The notes below the pieces were generated by a model that made no database searches, was not told the DNA's origin, and saw only the letters and a list, made by a program, of their open reading frames with translations. Below, piece after piece: positions 30,456 through 40,225 of a stretch of 64,000 bases of DNA; the stretch's first letter is position 1, and the number at the start of each line of letters is the position of its first letter. This DNA comes from Synechococcus sp. KORDI-49 (lineage in GTDB: Bacteria; Cyanobacteriota; Cyanobacteriia; PCC-6307; Cyanobiaceae), in contig NZ_CP006270.1 in the NCBI RefSeq assembly GCF_000737575.1, positions 1,305,163 through 1,369,162 on the forward strand, read 5' to 3'. A program made the translations under genes and the position numbers.

Positions 30456-32022
30456 GCATCGGCAGCACGGAGCGGTTCCCATCGTTGTGATCACTCTCGA
30501 GCGCCAGGGCGAGACCTTTGACCCTCGCCTGAAGCGGATCACCCGAGAGTGCCTGCACCAGCCTCCACGGGTACCAGCGGCCCAGCAGGCTGCGGGCCGG
30601 TTGATCCGCCAGCAGCAAGGACTGACTGGCCGCTTCGGCCCCTTGAAGGGCATGCCACTGGTTCTGACGATCCGAGATGCCTCGCGATTCCCTGCGACGC
30701 TCCAGCGCGGCCAGGGAATCTCCCCACCAGTCGAGATCCGCCTCACCGGCACTGGCGACGGCGAGCTGGGCATCCAGCCCCTCTCCGCGTCCTCGCTGAC
30801 GCACCAGCCGCGTCCAGACCTGCAGCGTTTCGCCGTCTCCGGAGAGCTCGGAGCGGGCCAGCCCCTCCTCCTGCAATCGCTCGTTCAGCGATGACCGGGT
30901 CGGATGGCCAGGACGGGTGGCCAGCAGCCAGCTCTCCGCCTGCTGCAACCACAGCAGCGGTCCGTCATCAAGGCGAGCGATCTGACCCGCCGCGGGCTGA
31001 TCGGAGAGGACGTGCCGAAGCAGGGGACCCACCCACTGCACCAAGGGGTGGTCATCGTCGGCACGGATCAGACGACCAGGATCCTGCAGCTGCGCCAGCC
31101 AAACGGGGCGTCCGACCGCTGCGGGAATCAGCCCATCGGCCGGTGCCCAGGAGGCACTGTCCAGAGGGCCGCGGAAACGCAGCAGACCATCCACCGCCAG
31201 ATCACGACCGTCCGGATGCAGCCGGGCCACGAGCCCCTCCAGATCAGGCCGGTCGGCAAGGGCCGCCGGCAGCTGGAACCAGTGCTGCAGAGCTGCGGGA
31301 GACACGGTCATCAGGGCGACCCCCTGACCCAGCTCCTTCAGCTGACGCTGCAACTGCGCATCCCCCAGCTGGTGCTGATCCTGCAGTTGAGACACATCCA
31401 GGGCCTGTTCCAGCACGCCGCGACCGGACGCGAGCAGCAGCAGATCGTCATCGATCAGCGTCGTGGCCAGAGGAACCGGAGCCCTGCCCTGCAAAGCCCC
31501 ACGGCCACTGATCAGACCCATGCCGCGGTAGCTGGTCACCTGCAGGTCGGTCCCGGCCAAGCTGCGGGTTTGCCAGAAACGCTGCAGAAACAGTCGGGCG
31601 CCATCGCTGCTGCGGCTGGAGAGAGCCAGGATCCAGCCGGGATCGGATCCGGATCCGTCGGCATCCAGCAGGGTGAGGCTGACATCCGAGCCGAGCCAGG
31701 AGGCCAGCTCAGAGTCGTAATCCAGTCCTGCCAGAGCGAAGACGCCCTCGCGCCAGCGCCGCGCGGCGTCTCGCGCCTGTCGTCGTTCCGATGCGGGAGC
31801 CACCGCCTGGACATAGGCCGGCAGACGGGACGGATCCGCCAGCCAATGAAGGGAAAGAGCCGCCTGACGTGGCACAAACCTGGCAGCACGAGGCAGCTCC
31901 GGCGACGCCTCCGCCAAGCGGAGCGGGCTGCGGCGGTCCATGGCCCACAGCACGCCAAGCGTGATCAGCAGCAGGGAGAGCAGCACTGCGATCAGCGCAC
32001 TCAGGAAGGGGCGGGCCTTCAT
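30433..32022 (-). CDS. DUF3352 membrane-anchored protein
   Basis: 529 residues. An N-terminal membrane segment (about 5-27, FLSALIAVLLSLLLITLGVL) is followed by a large, probably periplasmic domain resembling DUF3352: FVPRQAALSLHWLADPSRLP, WLGSDVSLTLLD and the remaining beta-rich repeats. Function is unknown. I start at ATG 32022 (MKARPF), which gives a clean N-terminal anchor; 20 more codons are open upstream but lie toward the rhodanese start. It leads the leftward gene run to ndhE-nadK. Confidence 0.82.
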   Translation of the reverse strand: MKARPFLSALIAVLLSLLLITLGVLWAMDRRSPLRLAEASPELPRAARFVPRQAALSLHWLADPSRLPAYVQAVAPASERRQARDAARRWREGVFALAGLDYDSELASWLGSDVSLTLLDADGSGSDPGWILALSSRSSDGARLFLQRFWQTRSLAGTDLQVTSYRGMGLISGRGALQGRAPVPLATTLIDDDLLLLASGRGVLEQALDVSQLQDQHQLGDAQLQRQLKELGQGVALMTVSPAALQHWFQLPAALADRPDLEGLVARLHPDGRDLAVDGLLRFRGPLDSASWAPADGLIPAAVGRPVWLAQLQDPGRLIRADDDHPLVQWVGPLLRHVLSDQPAAGQIARLDDGPLLWLQQAESWLLATRPGHPTRSSLNERLQEEGLARSELSGDGETLQVWTRLVRQRGRGEGLDAQLAVASAGEADLDWWGDSLAALERRRESRGISDRQNQWHALQGAEAASQSLLLADQPARSLLGRWYPWRLVQALSGDPLQARVKGLALALESDHNDGNRSVLPMHARLELG

Positions 32023-32075
32023 GGGCCTGCAACATCGTGTGACTTCATCTTTGTCCATCGCCGCAGAATGGCGCC

Positions 32076-32429
32076 ATGGCAAACCTTCATCCCCGACCGA
32101 TCACCGCTGCGGAGCTGCAGCGATGGATCGAAAGTGGCGACAACCCTCCGCAGCTGGTGGACGTGCGGGAAGACGCCGAACTGGCCATCGCGCCTTTCCC
32201 GGCTGCGGTGGTTCATCTGCCGCTGAGCCGTTCCGGGGACTGGCTCGACACGGTTCCTTCGCGACTTCCGGCCGACCGCCCTGTGGTGGTGCTGTGCCAT
32301 GCCGGTGTGCGCAGTCAGCATTTCGGCCTGTGGCTGTTGGAACAGAAGAGGCACGGAGAGGTGTGGAACCTTGAGGGCGGTATCGACGCCTGGAGCGTGC
32401 AGGTGGATTCGCAGGTGCCCCGTTACTGA
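32076..32429 (+). CDS. Rhodanese-like domain protein
   Basis: 117-residue single rhodanese domain. The active loop CHAGVRS with Cys74 is intact; VDVREDAELA and NLEGGIDAWS flank it. It may act in sulfur transfer; the partner is unknown. The TGA overlaps the hrcA ATG (TGATG), a strong sign of coupled translation. Confidence 0.92.
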   Translation: MANLHPRPITAAELQRWIESGDNPPQLVDVREDAELAIAPFPAAVVHLPLSRSGDWLDTVPSRLPADRPVVVLCHAGVRSQHFGLWLLEQKRHGEVWNLEGGIDAWSVQVDSQVPRY

Positions 32430-33403
32430 TGAAGCCCCTGTCCGCCCGACAACGACAGGTGCTGCAGGCGACGGTCCACCACTATGTGGACACGATCGAA
32501 CCCGTTGGCAGCCGCACCCTGGTGCAACGCTTCGGCATTCCCGCAAGCTCCGCCACGGTGCGGTCCGCGATGGGCGTTCTTGAGCAGCGCGGACTGCTGA
32601 CGCAGCCGCACACCTCCGCCGGACGGGTTCCCAGCCCGCTGGGCTACCGCCACTACGTCGACTGCCTGCTGCCGGAACCCGGGTCAGCGGTGCAGCTACT
32701 GGAACGGGAGCTGGCGGGCCTCAGCCTGCGCTGGGCGGCCCTCGACGATCTGCTGCTGCAACTGGCGCGACGACTGACGGACTTCACAGGGCTGATGAGT
32801 CTGATCACCCGGCCGGCCCCTCCCCGCAATCAGCTGGAAGCGGTGCGGCTGGTGAGGAGCGGAGACAGGCTTCTGGTGCTGCTGGTGGAGGACAGCGGCC
32901 GGGCCAGCCACCTCAACCTGAGGCTTCCCCATGGAGCTGCCGAGGAACTGGCGGCGATGGAGCGCTGGACCGATCGGCAGCTGGAACAGGGGACTCTGAA
33001 CTGGGATGCCTTGCCGCCACAGCTGCAACGAAGCGGAGGCGTGCTGCGCAGCGCCCTGGATCAACCCACGCCGACCGGCGGCGAACCAACGGTGGTGCAC
33101 GGATTTTCGCGCCTTGCGGCAGAACCCGAATTCCACAGCGCCAGTGATCTGCGACCGCTTCTGGAACTGATCGATGAGCGTCCCGAAGCGCTGGTCAATC
33201 AGGGAAGTCAGGCCCGGGTCTGGATCGGTGAGGAGCATCCCCATACCGCTCTCCAGACCTGCTCGGTCGTTCAGGCTCCCTACCGATGTGGATCCGAGGG
33301 CATCGGACAGGTGGCCCTGGTGGGACCGATGCGAATGGCCTACGCCACGGCGAAAGCTGCTGTCCAGCGGGTGGCACGCCACCTTGAGCTGTTGCTCAGC
33401 TGA
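32429..33403 (+). CDS. hrcA: Heat-inducible transcription repressor HrcA
   Basis: Represses groEL-type genes at CIRCE sites. It has 324 residues: N-terminal winged helix (LSARQRQVLQATVHHYVDT, then SATVRSAMGVLEQRGLL and SAGRVPS), followed by a GAF-like regulatory domain. No CIRCE element was seen in this window, so the targets lie elsewhere. Coupled to the rhodanese gene. Confidence 0.94.
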   Translation: MKPLSARQRQVLQATVHHYVDTIEPVGSRTLVQRFGIPASSATVRSAMGVLEQRGLLTQPHTSAGRVPSPLGYRHYVDCLLPEPGSAVQLLERELAGLSLRWAALDDLLLQLARRLTDFTGLMSLITRPAPPRNQLEAVRLVRSGDRLLVLLVEDSGRASHLNLRLPHGAAEELAAMERWTDRQLEQGTLNWDALPPQLQRSGGVLRSALDQPTPTGGEPTVVHGFSRLAAEPEFHSASDLRPLLELIDERPEALVNQGSQARVWIGEEHPHTALQTCSVVQAPYRCGSEGIGQVALVGPMRMAYATAKAAVQRVARHLELLLS

Positions 33404-33415
33404 GCGACCGCGGCC

Positions 33416-34672
33416 TCAGAGCTGGTCCCCCAGCTTCTCCGCCACGGTGTTGACGTCCTTGTCGCCGCGACCGGAGCAGTTGATCACGATCTCGCTGCCC
33501 TCGGGAAGCGTGGGGCAGAGGGTCTCCAGCCAGGCGAAGGCATGGGCGGTCTCCAGGGCCGGAATGATGCCCTCCAGTTCGCTGACCAGACGCAGGGCAT
33601 CGAGCGCCTGCTGATCGGTGACGGCGCCGTACTCAGCCCGACCGATCTCCCGCAGATAGCTGTGCTCGGGGCCGACACCGGGGTAATCCAGTCCAGCACT
33701 GATGGAGTGGGCTTCCTGAACCTGTCCGTCTCCGTCCTGGAGCAGCAGACTCATGGCGCCATGCAGCACGCCCGCCCGCCCCTCGGTGATGGTGGCGGCG
33801 TGACGACCGGTGTCGACGCCATCACCAGCGGCCTCCACGCCGATCAACCGAACGGAGGTGTCCTGCACAAAGGGGTGGAAGAGTCCCATCGCATTGGAGC
33901 CACCACCGACGCAGGCCAGAAGCACATCGGGAAGGCGACCGAAGGCCTCCTGGCACTGCTGCTTGGCCTCCTGACCGATCACCGCATGAAAATCACGCAC
34001 CAGCATCGGGTAGGGGTGCGGACCGGCGACGGATCCGAGGATGTAGTGGGTGGTTTCCACATTCGTGACCCAGTCGCGGATCGCTTCGCTGGTGGCGTCC
34101 TTGAGCGTGGCGGTGCCAGCGGTCACCGGTTGCACCGTGGCCCCCAGAAGACGCATCCGGAAAACGTTCAGAGCCTGACGGCGCATGTCCTCCGCGCCCA
34201 TGTAGATGATGCAGTCCAGGCCGAAGCGGGCGCAGACGGTGGCTGTGGCCACACCATGCTGACCGGCGCCTGTTTCGGCGATGATCCGCTTCTTGCCCAT
34301 GCGCAGGGCCAGCAGGGCCTGACCCAGGGCGTTGTTGATCTTGTGAGCACCCGTGTGGTTGAGGTCCTCACGTTTCAGCCAGATGCGAGGGCCACCGTCA
34401 CTGCGTCGGTAGTGGGCGGTGAGACGCTCGGCCTCGTACAGCGGTGTGGCCCGACCGACGTAGTTCTTCAGCAGCTGGTTCAGCTCGGCGGTGAAGGCGG
34501 GATCATTCCAGGCCTGGGCGGCCGCCTGCTCCAGCTCCGCCAGAGCAGGCATGAGTGTTTCGGGAACGTACTGGCCACCGAAACGACCGAATCGACCGTG
34601 GGCTCCGGGACGCACCGATGGCTGCAGGCTGGATGGATCCGGAGTGCTGGTGGGGGGCAGGGTGCTGGTCAC
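33416..34672 (-). CDS. trpB: Tryptophan synthase beta chain
   Basis: PLP enzyme joining indole and serine. It has 418 residues from GTG 34672. The PLP Lys is in [13 protein letters not shown] (Lys111), the phosphate loop is [10 protein letters not shown], and the N-terminal [20 protein letters not shown] is standard. A 13-codon upstream extension is open but not needed. Follows the methyltransferase gene by 22 bp. Confidence 0.96.
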   Translation of the reverse strand: MTSTLPPTSTPDPSSLQPSVRPGAHGRFGRFGGQYVPETLMPALAELEQAAAQAWNDPAFTAELNQLLKNYVGRATPLYEAERLTAHYRRSDGGPRIWLKREDLNHTGAHKINNALGQALLALRMGKKRIIAETGAGQHGVATATVCARFGLDCIIYMGAEDMRRQALNVFRMRLLGATVQPVTAGTATLKDATSEAIRDWVTNVETTHYILGSVAGPHPYPMLVRDFHAVIGQEAKQQCQEAFGRLPDVLLACVGGGSNAMGLFHPFVQDTSVRLIGVEAAGDGVDTGRHAATITEGRAGVLHGAMSLLLQDGDGQVQEAHSISAGLDYPGVGPEHSYLREIGRAEYGAVTDQQALDALRLVSELEGIIPALETAHAFAWLETLCPTLPEGSEIVINCSGRGDKDVNTVAEKLGDQL

Positions 34673-34694
34673 GGATCCACGGTGGAGCGTGGGG

Positions 34695-35654
34695 TCAGCG
34701 TAAGCAGGCAATCACGCGATGCCGCGGGTCGCAGGCACGGATGCTCTGATCCCGAAACCCGGCCTGCTGCAACGCCGCCGGCATATCGAGGGCGAAATAT
34801 TGCTCGATGTAAGGCTCCGTGCTCTTCAACAGCGTGGCCACCGGCGCCGGCAACCGCTGAAGAACAGAGGAGGCAGGATCCTGATCCACCATCACCAGCA
34901 CCCCGCCTGGACGCAGCAGCCGTCCTGCTTCGGCGAGGACGGCGTGGGTCGCCTGCTGCGGCAGCTCATGGCAGACGAACTGCAGGCTGATCAGATCGAC
35001 GGACCCCGATTCGAATCCGGTGCTCTCGGCAGCGCCATGGCACCACTCGGCCACCAGTCCCTGGCTGTCGCGCACCCTGGCCACCGCGAGCATGTCGGGT
35101 GAGAGATCCAGACCGATCACAGTCGGGCGATCGAACCCGGCGGCATCAGCCCGCTGATTCAGCCAGATGGCGAGCGCCTGGGTGCTGACCCCCACAGAAC
35201 AGCCCAGATCCACGACTCGGCGGATCGGGCCCTGCAGCAAGGGCTGAACAGCAGCATGGATGGCATCCCGCAGACGCGTCTGGGCCTGAGCTGGCGTGAG
35301 ATCGTCATCGGGCCAGACCCGCAGGGCCATGGCATCGGTGGCCTGCTCCGCCTCCGCTGCGGCCTGCCAGCAGAGATTGCCCTGCTCGTAAGCGTGGAAC
35401 CGGGCGCGGTAGTAGGCCGGTGGCGTGAGACCAGTGGTGGTGCTCGACTCCAGCAGCGGTGCAGCGGCCTGACGCAGCTCCTCGCGACGGGCTCGCCAGG
35501 GAATGCCGCTACGCTCGGCGGTGCGGATGATCAGCTGGCGGGCCTGAAAGAACAGCGGCCGGCGCAGCAACCCGATCCCGATCAGCAGCTCGATCAAACG
35601 GCCCAGCCCTCGGCTGGAGTCCGCCCAGCGGGGAGTGGCGGCGGCATTGGTCAT
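34695..35654 (-). CDS. SAM-dependent methyltransferase, class I
   Basis: 319 residues. The Rossmann-fold SAM motif reads [15 protein letters not shown], followed by [14 protein letters not shown] and [12 protein letters not shown]. An unusual N-terminal 150 residues include a hydrophobic stretch and precede the methyltransferase domain. No substrate can be assigned. It starts 28 bp from the divergent SUI1 gene. Confidence 0.85.
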   Translation of the reverse strand: MTNAAATPRWADSSRGLGRLIELLIGIGLLRRPLFFQARQLIIRTAERSGIPWRARREELRQAAAPLLESSTTTGLTPPAYYRARFHAYEQGNLCWQAAAEAEQATDAMALRVWPDDDLTPAQAQTRLRDAIHAAVQPLLQGPIRRVVDLGCSVGVSTQALAIWLNQRADAAGFDRPTVIGLDLSPDMLAVARVRDSQGLVAEWCHGAAESTGFESGSVDLISLQFVCHELPQQATHAVLAEAGRLLRPGGVLVMVDQDPASSVLQRLPAPVATLLKSTEPYIEQYFALDMPAALQQAGFRDQSIRACDPRHRVIACLR

Positions 35655-35682
35655 CGACAATGAGAGCGATTGCGAAAGGCGG

Positions 35683-36009
35683 ATGCCGAAGGGCGGCTGG
35701 CAGGAATTCAGCAGCGCCGACAGTCTGCAGCGGCCCAGTGGTCCGTCGGCGGAGCCCCGGCCGAAAGCCGATCAGATGGTGCGGGTGCAGCCGACCCGCG
35801 GCGGCAAGGGGGGCAAGACGGTGACGATGATCCGCGGTCTGGAGCTGGACGCGAGCGGCCTCAAGGCACTGCTGAAGAAGCTCAAGACCCGCATCGGCAG
35901 CGGCGGCACAGCAAGAGACGGCGTAATCGAACTGCAGGGCGATCAGGTGGACCTGGCACTGGACTTGCTAAAGGCCGAGGGCTACCGGCCGAAACGGGCG
36001 GGGGGTTAA
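35683..36009 (+). CDS. SUI1/eIF1-like translation initiation factor (YciH type)
   Basis: 108 residues. The C-terminal SUI1 fold is clear: [37 protein letters not shown] and [23 protein letters not shown]. Bacterial YciH relatives affect start-site fidelity or act under stress. The first 40 residues are polar and not conserved. ATG 35683 is the family-like start. Confidence 0.9.
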   Translation: MPKGGWQEFSSADSLQRPSGPSAEPRPKADQMVRVQPTRGGKGGKTVTMIRGLELDASGLKALLKKLKTRIGSGGTARDGVIELQGDQVDLALDLLKAEGYRPKRAGG

Positions 36010-36040
36010 GGGAGAATGGCCGCCACTTGAGCCCGTGGTG

Positions 36041-36679
36041 ATGACCGCTGCTACCCCCAAGGCCTCCAACATCGTCTGGCACGAGGCGTCGGTGGACCGT
36101 TCAGCCCGGGCTGAACAGCGGGGGCACCGCAGCGCCATCCTCTGGTTCACAGGGCTCTCCGGGTCGGGCAAGAGCACCCTGGCCAACGCGGTGAATGCCG
36201 CTCTGTTCGAACAGGGGCTGGCCACGTACGTCCTCGACGGAGACAACGTGCGCCATGGATTGTGCAAAGACCTCGGCTTCTCCGATGCCGACCGTGAGGA
36301 GAACATCCGCCGCATCGGCGAGGTGGCCAAGCTGTTTCTCGACTCCGGTGTGATCGTTCTGACCGCCTTCGTCTCCCCCTTCCGCGCTGACCGTGACAAG
36401 GCCCGCGCCTTGGTCGAGGACGGAGATTTCTTCGAGATCCACTGCGCAGCGGACCTCGACGTGTGTGAATCCCGCGATCCCAAGGGCCTGTATGCCAAGG
36501 CACGCGCTGGGGTGATCAAGGAGTTCACCGGAATCTCCAGCCCCTACGAGGCCCCGGAACATCCGGAACTGACCATCGACACCGGTGCTCAGGAGCTCTC
36601 CCAGTCCGTCGCCCTGGTGATCAACGCCCTGCAGTCGCGGGGGGTGATTCCTGTTGCATCGCATCAGCCAGCGATTTGA
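36041..36679 (+). CDS. cysC: Adenylylsulfate (APS) kinase
   Basis: Makes PAPS from APS for sulfate assimilation or sulfonation. It has 212 residues. P-loop GLSGSGKST (38-46), the phospho-Ser112 in [14 protein letters not shown], and [20 protein letters not shown] are all intact. Two GTG codons precede the ATG 36041. The 3' end overlaps the convergent permease gene by 59 bp. Confidence 0.95.
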   Translation: MTAATPKASNIVWHEASVDRSARAEQRGHRSAILWFTGLSGSGKSTLANAVNAALFEQGLATYVLDGDNVRHGLCKDLGFSDADREENIRRIGEVAKLFLDSGVIVLTAFVSPFRADRDKARALVEDGDFFEIHCAADLDVCESRDPKGLYAKARAGVIKEFTGISSPYEAPEHPELTIDTGAQELSQSVALVINALQSRGVIPVASHQPAI

Positions 36680-37682
36680 TGCAACTGGCGACGGGAACCG
36701 CCAACAGCAATCCCAGCAGTTCTCCCAGCCCGTTGATGGCCCCGATGCGCGCTCCGAGGGGAAGCGAAATCAGCAGCCAGGCGGGCTGGAGCCCCACGAT
36801 GCTTCCCATCAAGCGCGGCTGGATCACCTGATCCACCACCTGGCCCACCAGGATCGCCGCAACCAGCAGCTCCAGACCGGTGCGCGGATCCTGGATTCCG
36901 AGAATGGCGCTGACCAGCACGATCGTGATCGCACTGGCATAGGGGATCAGCGTCGTGAAACCGATCAGCACGGCGAACAGCACGCCGTAGGGGATGTTCA
37001 GCACGGAAAACACCACCAGCTGACCGGCGCTGAGGATCAGGGCAAGGACCACCTGCCCGGCGAAGTAGCCCCGGAAGGTGCGCTCCAGGGTCGTGATCAC
37101 CAGATCACGCCAGCGCTCCGGCAACCAGCGGGCGAGCCCCTGGGTGATCGAATCCCCCCCCAGCAGCAGAAACACAGCCAGCACCAGAACGATCACGGTG
37201 TTGATGGTCGTGCCGACCGTGGCACCGAGGATCGCCAGCAGACGCTGGCTGAGCTGGGTGACCACCCGACTCAGCTGGGTGACAAGGTCGCTGCTGAGAT
37301 CCGCGAAATCAGCGGGCAGACCGCGGTCCACCGCCCAGGCCTGGCCCCTGTTGATCAGTTGTTCGGCCGCCGCCAACAGGGACGGCGCAGCACTGATCAG
37401 CTGACTCAGCTGCTCGATCAGCAGCGGCACCAGCTCCACGGCCGCAAACACGAGCAGTCCGACACTGACCAGCACCACCGCCGCGATCGACAGGCTGCGA
37501 CTGAAGCCCCGTGCCATCAACCAGCGGCAGGGAAGATCCAGCAGAAAAGCGATCAGAGCCGCTGTGAGAAACAGACCTGGAAACGGGGCGAACTGCACCA
37601 GCACCCGTTTGAGCACAAAGGCATTGAGGCCCAACAGCGGCAGAGCAAGACCGACTCGCAACCAACCGGGCCAGGACATCAT
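36621..37682 (-). CDS. AI-2E family (UPF0118) membrane protein
   Basis: 353 residues, about seven to eight transmembrane helices, with the family core [33 protein letters not shown] and [15 protein letters not shown] followed by [20 protein letters not shown]. The family includes transporters; some members act as Na+/H+ antiporters or export AI-2, but the substrate cannot be read here. It begins immediately after the purE stop (TGA then ATG ATG). Confidence 0.88.
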   Translation of the reverse strand: MMSWPGWLRVGLALPLLGLNAFVLKRVLVQFAPFPGLFLTAALIAFLLDLPCRWLMARGFSRSLSIAAVVLVSVGLLVFAAVELVPLLIEQLSQLISAAPSLLAAAEQLINRGQAWAVDRGLPADFADLSSDLVTQLSRVVTQLSQRLLAILGATVGTTINTVIVLVLAVFLLLGGDSITQGLARWLPERWRDLVITTLERTFRGYFAGQVVLALILSAGQLVVFSVLNIPYGVLFAVLIGFTTLIPYASAITIVLVSAILGIQDPRTGLELLVAAILVGQVVDQVIQPRLMGSIVGLQPAWLLISLPLGARIGAINGLGELLGLLLAVPVASCIKSLADAMQQESPPATAGR

Positions 37683-38246
37683 TCAGGGCGAGGGCTGGTT
37701 CATGGACATCAGGTACGCCGCACTGCCCTGCTCCTGAAGGCGGGCATCTTTGGCAACCACTGCATCGTGCAGACCGCGGCGGTGATCCGCCAGCCGGATG
37801 GCGAGCTGCTCATCTTCAACCGCAAGGATCTGAGCGGCGAGCAGACCGCCATTGAGACCTCCGCCGATGGCGACCGTGGCGACGGGAATGCCGCCGGGCA
37901 TCTGCACGATCGAATGCAGGGAGTCCACGCCGGAGAGAGCTTTGCTCTGCACCGGAACTCCGATCACCGGCAGGGTCGTGAGCGATGCCACCATCCCCGG
38001 CAGATGGGCGGCACCACCGGCGCCGGCAACGATGACGCGGATGCCCCGCCCACGGGCCCCTTCCGCGAAATCGATCATGGCCTGAGGGGTGCGGTGGGCC
38101 GACAGCACCCGAACCTCAACCTCAACGCCAAGCTGCCGCAGGATCGCGGCTGCGGGCTCCATGGTGGGCAGGTCGGAATCGCTGCCCATCACCACGGCCA
38201 CGCGGGGGAGATCGTCTGTCACAGGGCATTCCGGCGAGACTGCCAT
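37683..38246 (-). CDS. purE: 5-(carboxyamino)imidazole ribonucleotide mutase PurE
   Basis: Class I PurE of purine synthesis. It has 187 residues from ATG 38246. Diagnostic segments: [47 protein letters not shown] and [20 protein letters not shown]. Divergent from nagA across about 31 bp. Upstream codons in the same frame fall into nagA and are not part of the protein. Confidence 0.95.
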   Translation of the reverse strand: MAVSPECPVTDDLPRVAVVMGSDSDLPTMEPAAAILRQLGVEVEVRVLSAHRTPQAMIDFAEGARGRGIRVIVAGAGGAAHLPGMVASLTTLPVIGVPVQSKALSGVDSLHSIVQMPGGIPVATVAIGGGLNGGLLAAQILAVEDEQLAIRLADHRRGLHDAVVAKDARLQEQGSAAYLMSMNQPSP

Positions 38247-38277
38247 CGTCCCGCACGACCCTGCCAGGCCCGACCCG

Positions 38278-39426
38278 ATGCGACGGATCATCGATGTGCG
38301 TCTGCCGGCCCCGCTCGATCGGGAGCTGGATCAGCTCCACCAGCTGGAGATCACTTCGGAAGGAATCATCCGGCAGATCCTGCCGATGGCGACCGGAGAC
38401 CTCACAGCCGGTGAGTCGTGGAACGGCGACTGGCTGAGTCCCCGCGGCATCGATCTGCAGATCAACGGTGGGCTGGGCCTGGCCTTCCCAGAACTGAAGC
38501 CCAGCGATCTGCCGCGTCTGATCGATCTGCTGGACCAGCTCTGGGCCGATGGCGTGGAGGCGATCGCTCCGACGCTGGTCACCTGCGGCATTGCGCCACT
38601 CCGGCAGGCCCTCAGCGTTCTGCAGGAGGCTCGCCGCCACGAACAGGCCGGCCGTTGCCGCCTGCTGGGAGCCCATCTGGAAGGACCCTTTCTGGCGAAT
38701 GAGCGCCGCGGCGCCCACCCGCCGGAACACCTGGCGGTTCCCAGCCTTGAGGCGCTCGATGAACGCATCGGCGGGTTCGAAACGGAGATCGCCCTGATGA
38801 CGCTGGCTCCGGAACTCCCGGGTGCGAGCGCCGTGATCGCCAGGCTCCGGGAACTGGGAATCATGGTGGCTCTCGGCCACAGCGCCGCGAAGGCGGACCA
38901 GGCCGCTGTGGGGTTTGATCAGGGGGTGGGCATGCTCACCCATGCCTTCAATGCGATGCCGGGTCTGCATCACCGGGCCCCGGGGCCCCTGGGTGAAGCC
39001 TGTCGGCGGGGCGGCATCGCCCTGGGACTGATCGCCGACGGGGTGCATGTGGATCCCACCATGGCGGTGCTGCTGCAACGGCTGGCACCGGACCAGATCG
39101 TGCTGGTGAGCGATGCCCTGGCTCCTTATGGCCTTGCCGATGGAGAACACCGTTGGGATGAGCGGGTGCTGCTGGTGACGAACGGCACCTGCCGACTGGA
39201 GGACGGCACCCTGGCAGGGGTGACCCTGCCCCAGCTGGAGGGCGTCAGACGGCTGGCCGGCTGGTGCGGGCAGCCGGGCGCTGCGATCTGGGGAGCGACG
39301 GTCGCACCACGACGGGTGATCGGCACCGCTGTGACGTTGAACGACGCGTTGGTGGGCCAGCAGCTGACGAACCTGCTGCGCTGGAGCCAACGCGAGGGGA
39401 AACTCCACTGGGGCTGCGCTGCTTAA
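38278..39426 (+). CDS. nagA: N-acetylglucosamine-6-phosphate deacetylase
   Basis: Removes the acetyl group from GlcNAc-6-P, feeding amino sugars into central metabolism. It has 382 residues. Seen: [19 protein letters not shown], the metal-binding block [42 protein letters not shown], and the catalytic Asp in [10 protein letters not shown]. It may salvage cell-wall amino sugars; with a chitinase 1 kb away it could also handle GlcNAc from chitin. Confidence 0.92.
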   Translation: MRRIIDVRLPAPLDRELDQLHQLEITSEGIIRQILPMATGDLTAGESWNGDWLSPRGIDLQINGGLGLAFPELKPSDLPRLIDLLDQLWADGVEAIAPTLVTCGIAPLRQALSVLQEARRHEQAGRCRLLGAHLEGPFLANERRGAHPPEHLAVPSLEALDERIGGFETEIALMTLAPELPGASAVIARLRELGIMVALGHSAAKADQAAVGFDQGVGMLTHAFNAMPGLHHRAPGPLGEACRRGGIALGLIADGVHVDPTMAVLLQRLAPDQIVLVSDALAPYGLADGEHRWDERVLLVTNGTCRLEDGTLAGVTLPQLEGVRRLAGWCGQPGAAIWGATVAPRRVIGTAVTLNDALVGQQLTNLLRWSQREGKLHWGCAA

Positions 39427-39453
39427 GATCCCGCCGAACACGACCCTGCTTCG

Positions 39454-40167
39454 ATGGCCCCCGATCAACTGCTGGAGCAGAAACAGGCCGAGAAACAGGA
39501 GGTGAAGGGCTACTTCGAAACCACGGGCTTCGATCGCTGGAACCGCATCTACAGCGAAAGCGATGACGTGAACAAGGTGCAGCGCAACATCCGCATCGGT
39601 CACCAGAAAACCGTGGATGAAGTGCTGTCCTGGATCCAGGCCAGCGGTGAGCTCAGTGATGTGAGCTTCTGTGATGCCGGCTGTGGTGTCGGCAGCCTCA
39701 GCCTGCCGCTGGCCGAGATGGGGGCCGGCTCGATCAGCGCCAGCGACATCTCCGAAGCCATGGCTCAGGAGGCGGAGCGCCGCGCCCGCGAAGCGGGCCT
39801 GGACATGGGCAAACTGAATTTCTTCGCCAGCGACCTGGAAAGCCTGAGCGGCTCGTTCCACACGGTGTGCTGCCTGGATGTGTTCATCCACTACCCCCAG
39901 CAACCGGCCGAGGAGATGGTGAAGCACCTCTGCAGCCTCACCGAACAGCGCCTGATCGTGAGCTTTGCGCCGTACACGCCGCTGCTGGCGCTGCTGAAGG
40001 GCATCGGCCAGCTGTTCCCCGGCCCCAGCAAAACCACACGGGCCTACACCCTCAAGGAAGACGGCATCGTCAAAGCGGCGGAAGCCTGCGGTTTCCAGCT
40101 GGTGCGCCGCAGCCTGAACAAGGCCCCCTTCTACTTCTCGCGCTTGATCGAGTTCCGCAAGTCCTGA
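39454..40167 (+). CDS. chlM: Magnesium-protoporphyrin IX O-methyltransferase
   Basis: Methylates Mg-protoporphyrin IX in chlorophyll synthesis. It has 237 residues. The SAM-binding motif FCDAGCGVGSLSLPLAEMG (72-90), the N-terminal VKGYFETTGFDRWNRIY segment and the C-terminal KTTRAYTLKEDGIVKAAEACG and LNKAPFYFSRLIEF are typical of ChlM/BchM. It begins 27 bp after nagA. The convergent chitinase follows; the hairpin at 40201-40218 may separate the transcripts. Confidence 0.95.
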   Translation: MAPDQLLEQKQAEKQEVKGYFETTGFDRWNRIYSESDDVNKVQRNIRIGHQKTVDEVLSWIQASGELSDVSFCDAGCGVGSLSLPLAEMGAGSISASDISEAMAQEAERRAREAGLDMGKLNFFASDLESLSGSFHTVCCLDVFIHYPQQPAEEMVKHLCSLTEQRLIVSFAPYTPLLALLKGIGQLFPGPSKTTRAYTLKEDGIVKAAEACGFQLVRRSLNKAPFYFSRLIEFRKS

Positions 40168-40200
40168 TCACATCGGAGCATCACTGTTCCGAACAAAATC

Positions 40201-40218
40201 CTCCCTCAGATGAGGGAG
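40201..40218 (-). terminator. Hairpin between chlM and the chitinase gene
   Basis: Perfect 8-bp inverted repeat at 40201-40208 and 40211-40218. Read leftward it is followed by a T-rich tract (GATTTTGTT), so it best fits termination of the chitinase transcript just past its stop codon. It may also block read-through from chlM. Confidence 0.6.
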
Positions 40219-40225
40219 TTCCTGA

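Noticed and set aside
38122-39927. 601-codon leftward frame across nagA and chlM
   Set aside because: Covers two confident genes on the other strand, with shadow-like composition.
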